DNA from: Proteobacteria bacterium UBA1673
GTDB lineage: Bacteria; Pseudomonadota; Gammaproteobacteria; Comchoanobacterales; Comchoanobacteraceae
NCBI GenBank assembly: GCA_002320385.1
Contig: DCKN01000010.1
Span: 1 to 15,104, forward strand
DNA: 15,104 bases
Direction of reading: 5' to 3'
Shown here: positions 13,085 through 15,104 of the stretch, in pieces
How positions within the stretch are numbered: position 1 is the stretch's first letter
How the letters are laid out: each line of letters starts with the position of its first letter
The notes under the pieces: model-generated
What the model was told of the DNA's origin: nothing
The model's input: only the letters and a program-made list of their open reading frames with translations
Database searches by the model: none
Translations under genes and position numbers: made by a program

Positions 13085-14395
13085 TTAACTCCGTGGGCTC
13101 GGGTAAAAAGGGGCTGATTTGCGACTCAATCGCTCACGTTCAAGCCTGGGTTGAGGATGAATCGATCTGGCGTTGGTATGTGTGCGGCTTCTGAGGGGCA
13201 CATCGGGATCCGATGATATGTTGACAACGCGACTTGGAGGATGGAAGAGTCGAAAGCATGACGCAGTCATAACCCCTTCCGTATGTTGGTTATAGCATTT
13301 GCGAAAAGATTTAGATGGATCAAAGCGCGACTGCAGCGCTGGGTTTAGTTTTGCGAACAAGGAGCCGATTTGTATCATGGGATTGGGGTAGCCGGATGTT
13401 GCGACGGTAACAAGATTCGTTAGTAGGTCTGACCGCATAGCAAGCATTGCGACCAGATTCTCATTATTGATGTGTGCTAGTAAGTGTGAAATTTGACAAA
13501 GTGCCGCTGGCTGCCCATTGGCCGCCAATAAAATAACATTGATCACAAACAGTTGAGATAAATCTATAAACTGTGTTGGAGTCGATGATTTGATCACGTC
13601 GACTAACGCATCAAGTGCATCGCTGTGGCCATAACAAGCTGCGGCCGATGCATTCGATAATGTGGCATGACTCATCCCAATGATGTCATCAATGGTCAGT
13701 TGCCCTAGAGCAGGTGCAATCGCATTGAGCGCAGCAGGGTGATTGCTGCATGCTGCTGAGGCAAGACTTTCTATTGTGTTTTTATCAAGTCGTCTCACTT
13801 GTTCTGGGGTCGTGCTTGATAGAAGTGAAGCAACTATATTGAGTGCCAGTGGGTGGTCTTTGTTAGCGGCCACTGCAAAGAGAGGTAGAGTGTGTGGATT
13901 TGCAACCAAAACATTAACACAGTCCAATTGACTCAAGGAGGCGGCAATACAGTTTAATGCTTCTGGATGTCCCTCGATAGCGAGATAAGCAAGATGGACC
14001 AGCGTGTCTGGGTGTAGGCTATTGAGCTGCTGTCGATTCAGCTTGACCAGGATCGGTGCAATATGATCCATGACGATTGGATTTCGATTTTTAGCGAACA
14101 CTGCTAGATGAGCCAGCGTGGCAGGATGGAATTTCATGAGCTGTTCGGGAGATAATTTTCCAAGTGCTGGTGCAAGTTGGTTCATTAGTTTGCATGCGTT
14201 ATCACTTCCAGCGTTTGCGATGTTGATAAGCCATTCTGGATGAAGATCAGATAATTGAGCAGGGGTGAGTGTCGAGAGCGCATCTCCCATGGCATCGATC
14301 ATATCCTGGTCAAGAGATTGAATAGTTTCGCTCGATTGCATCAGTACTTGCAAGTCATATTTCAAGTCATGCTTTTCATGATTAGAGTTTATCAT
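13085..14395 (-). CDS. Helical-repeat protein B, eight repeats of 38 residues
   Basis: This 436-residue protein is the paralogue of protein A. The anchor (LHPDTL-type) starts at residues 51, 89, 127, 165, 203, 241, 279 and 320: six successive intervals of exactly 38 residues, then one of 41. Sixteen residues after each anchor comes a G/N-H-P-x-A-L-N-type turn (for example GHPEALN 142-148, NHPAALN 218-224), then a helix such as AIAPALGQL. The regular spacing indicates an alpha-helical solenoid. The last unit leads into FDPSKSFRKCY (358-368), parallel to LDPEQSFFSAY of protein A. The C-terminal 70 residues are Arg/Ser/Pro-rich and probably disordered. No signal peptide or membrane span. The ATG at 14395 has no clear ribosome binding site, so the start is less certain than the frame. 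Confidence 0.82.
   Translation of the reverse strand: MINSNHEKHDLKYDLQVLMQSSETIQSLDQDMIDAMGDALSTLTPAQLSDLHPEWLINIANAGSDNACKLMNQLAPALGKLSPEQLMKFHPATLAHLAVFAKNRNPIVMDHIAPILVKLNRQQLNSLHPDTLVHLAYLAIEGHPEALNCIAASLSQLDCVNVLVANPHTLPLFAVAANKDHPLALNIVASLLSSTTPEQVRRLDKNTIESLASAACSNHPAALNAIAPALGQLTIDDIIGMSHATLSNASAAACYGHSDALDALVDVIKSSTPTQFIDLSQLFVINVILLAANGQPAALCQISHLLAHINNENLVAMLAMRSDLLTNLVTVATSGYPNPMIQIGSLFAKLNPALQSRFDPSKSFRKCYNQHTEGVMTASCFRLFHPPSRVVNISSDPDVPLRSRTHTNARSIHPQPRLERERLSRKSAPFYPSPRS
13325..14245 (-). repeat. Coding repeat region of protein B (114-bp period)
   Basis: This is the DNA for residues 51-357. Six consecutive steps are exactly 114 bp (38 codons) and the last is 123 bp. The units are diverged in sequence but not in length, which suggests that the length is under structural constraint. 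Confidence 0.72.
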
Positions 14396-14573
14396 GGGCT
14401 TGTGCGGGACAATTCATTCGGTAACGATATCACATTTCCTTTTAGGGGGATAGTTTTTAATGAAGTACCCTCAATGATCCCAGTCGTTAATTTAGATTGA
14501 TGCATTTCGAATACCATCGCACAAAGAGTGAATCCTGGTTATCGAGTCAAATTCATTTTTACAAAAAAAGTTT

Positions 14574-14606
14574 TTGACTGATTAACCAATCACATAAGAC
14601 AGTCAA
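14574..14606. repeat. 7-bp inverted repeat in the trpS upstream region
   Basis: TTGACTG (14574-14580) and CAGTCAA (14600-14606) are perfect inverted arms with a 19-nt spacer. No T-run follows. It could be an operator or chance in AT-rich DNA. Confidence 0.3.
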
Positions 14607-14701
14607 TAATAGACTAACGAGCAGGTGAAGGAAGTATTTAATCAAAATGATCATGCTTGAGGTTTCATGCGCTTGATCAGATACAAGCCTCATGCTGTGG
14701 C

Positions 14702-14730
14702 TTGAGATCTAACATCGAGTGTGGTCTAAT
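14702..14730 (+). promoter_or_regulatory. Predicted promoter of trpS
   Basis: TTGAGA (14702-14707) and TCTAAT (14725-14730) are separated by exactly 17 bp, each matching the sigma70 consensus closely (TTGAnA and TnTAAT, 5 of 6). The leader would be about 20 nt, too short for an attenuator. Confidence 0.62.
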
Positions 14731-14756
14731 AAACAAATGATTTAAAAGAAAAGTGC

Positions 14757-15104
14757 ATGCAAGTCAATAACAAGCCAAAACTAGTGACAGGACTCACCGC
14801 AACTGGTGATTTACATCTGGGGTCTTATCTGGGAACAATTAAGCAGTGGCGAGACTACTCGCAAACACACGATTGTTATTTCTTTATTGCCGATATGCAT
14901 GCGATTACAACGCCTCAAGACCCTGCCCAGATGCGGACACGATGTTTGGATATGGTGGCTTTGTTTTTGAGTTCAGGCGTCGACTTAAAACGCAACGTCT
15001 TATTCAATCAATCTCAAGTACCACAGCATGCTGAACTTGCCTGGGTACTTTCGTGTGTTGCTAGCATGGGTGAGTTACAACGCATGACGCAATTTAAAGA
15101 AAAA
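14757..15104 (+). CDS. trpS: Tryptophanyl-tRNA synthetase, N-terminal 116 residues (partial)
   Basis: The frame is open from the ATG at 14757 to the window end (116 codons). It reads as the start of a class Ic aminoacyl-tRNA synthetase that charges tRNA-Trp. The HIGH-type signature is HLGS in TGDLHLGSYLG (17-27), preceded by VTGLTATG; the bacterial family usually has a Q-P-[ST]-G turn and GNYxG here. Further family blocks are ADMHAIT (46-52), NQSQVPQHAELAW (84-96) and GELQRMTQFKEK (105-116). The latter is characteristic of TrpRS. The ribosome binding site is weak (AAAAGAAAAG), and a promoter lies at 14702-14730. The KMSKS signature would lie outside the window. Confidence 0.92.
   Translation, partial: MQVNNKPKLVTGLTATGDLHLGSYLGTIKQWRDYSQTHDCYFFIADMHAITTPQDPAQMRTRCLDMVALFLSSGVDLKRNVLFNQSQVPQHAELAWVLSCVASMGELQRMTQFKEK

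Larger units (their letters stand above)
14396..14756. other. 361-bp divergent intergenic region between protein B and trpS
   Basis: It holds the trpS promoter at 14702-14730, a 7-bp inverted repeat at 14574-14606 and a small hairpin GCTTG (14671-14675) / CAAGC (14684-14688). I see no tRNA, no credible small gene (all ORFs checked have fewer than 20 codons) and no clear minus-strand promoter for protein B. Confidence 0.55.

Noticed and set aside
14396..14756. trp-type leader peptide/attenuator or T-box in front of trpS
   Set aside because: The predicted transcript leader is only about 20 nt, no Trp-codon leader peptide is present, and no T-box sequence is visible.
14846..15034. Plus-strand 62-codon ORF at the right end
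   Set aside because: It is an out-of-frame shadow of trpS, whose frame is open to the window end with clear TrpRS motifs.
1..15104. CRISPR arrays, insertion sequences, tRNA or rRNA genes
   Set aside because: No regularly spaced DNA repeats, transposase motifs, terminal inverted repeats with target duplications, or tRNA T-loop sequences were found by eye; the 38-residue repeats are protein-coding.

Overview
The window is a stretch of a gammaproteobacterial chromosome of low to moderate GC. The lineage is read from the housekeeping genes: a UbiK-ComM(YifB) pair, an rpmB-rpmG pair with a zinc-free L33, a YceF-type Maf protein, the first 8 codons of mutM at the left edge and the first 116 codons of trpS at the right edge. 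About half of the coding sequence is made of large proteins I cannot assign to a family: coiled-coil plus membrane-hairpin proteins, a secreted Cys-rich protein and a tandem pair of helical-repeat proteins. That mix resembles host-associated Legionellales/Coxiella-like bacteria, but this is an inference from style, not from a gene that fixes the taxon.

Layout. Positions 1-25 (minus) are the start of mutM, with a strong promoter at 50-79 and two inverted repeats behind it. Positions 279-1040 (minus) encode an exported protein with 18 cysteines. Positions 1381-2913 (plus) encode a 510-residue multi-span membrane protein. Positions 3059-4885 (plus) hold ubiK and comM, followed by a possible 31-codon ORF overlapping the comM stop. 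Positions 4974-6845 and 6947-7762 (minus) are two unknown membrane proteins, each with its own good sigma70-type promoter. Positions 7811-8026 (minus) and 8272-8928 (plus) are divergent DNA-binding proteins: a small HTH protein and a LexA/CI-like regulator that lacks the self-cleavage residues. A perfect 7-bp dyad lies between them.

Positions 8941-9362 (minus) are rpmB-rpmG, with a near-consensus promoter. Positions 9520-10290 and 10452-11120 (plus) encode an enoyl-CoA hydratase/isomerase-family protein and a short-chain dehydrogenase. Positions 11222-11821 (minus) encode the Maf/YceF nucleotide pyrophosphatase. Upstream of it on the same strand are two adjacent paralogues (14395-13085 and 13083-11923), each with eight repeats of about 38 residues. 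Positions 14396-14756 are a 361-bp non-coding region carrying the trpS promoter.

How it fits together. The housekeeping genes are separate transcription units for translation (L28, L33, TrpRS), DNA repair (MutM), ubiquinone synthesis (UbiK), DNA recombination/transformation (ComM) and nucleotide-pool cleaning (Maf). In many gammaproteobacteria rpmB-rpmG-mutM are contiguous. Here the same strand and order are kept, but about 8.9 kb of mainly unassigned genes lies between rpmG and mutM, which suggests an accessory block placed in a conserved locus. The most unusual items are the repeat-protein pair, the Cys-rich exported protein and the cleavage-dead regulator with its nearby operator-like dyad.
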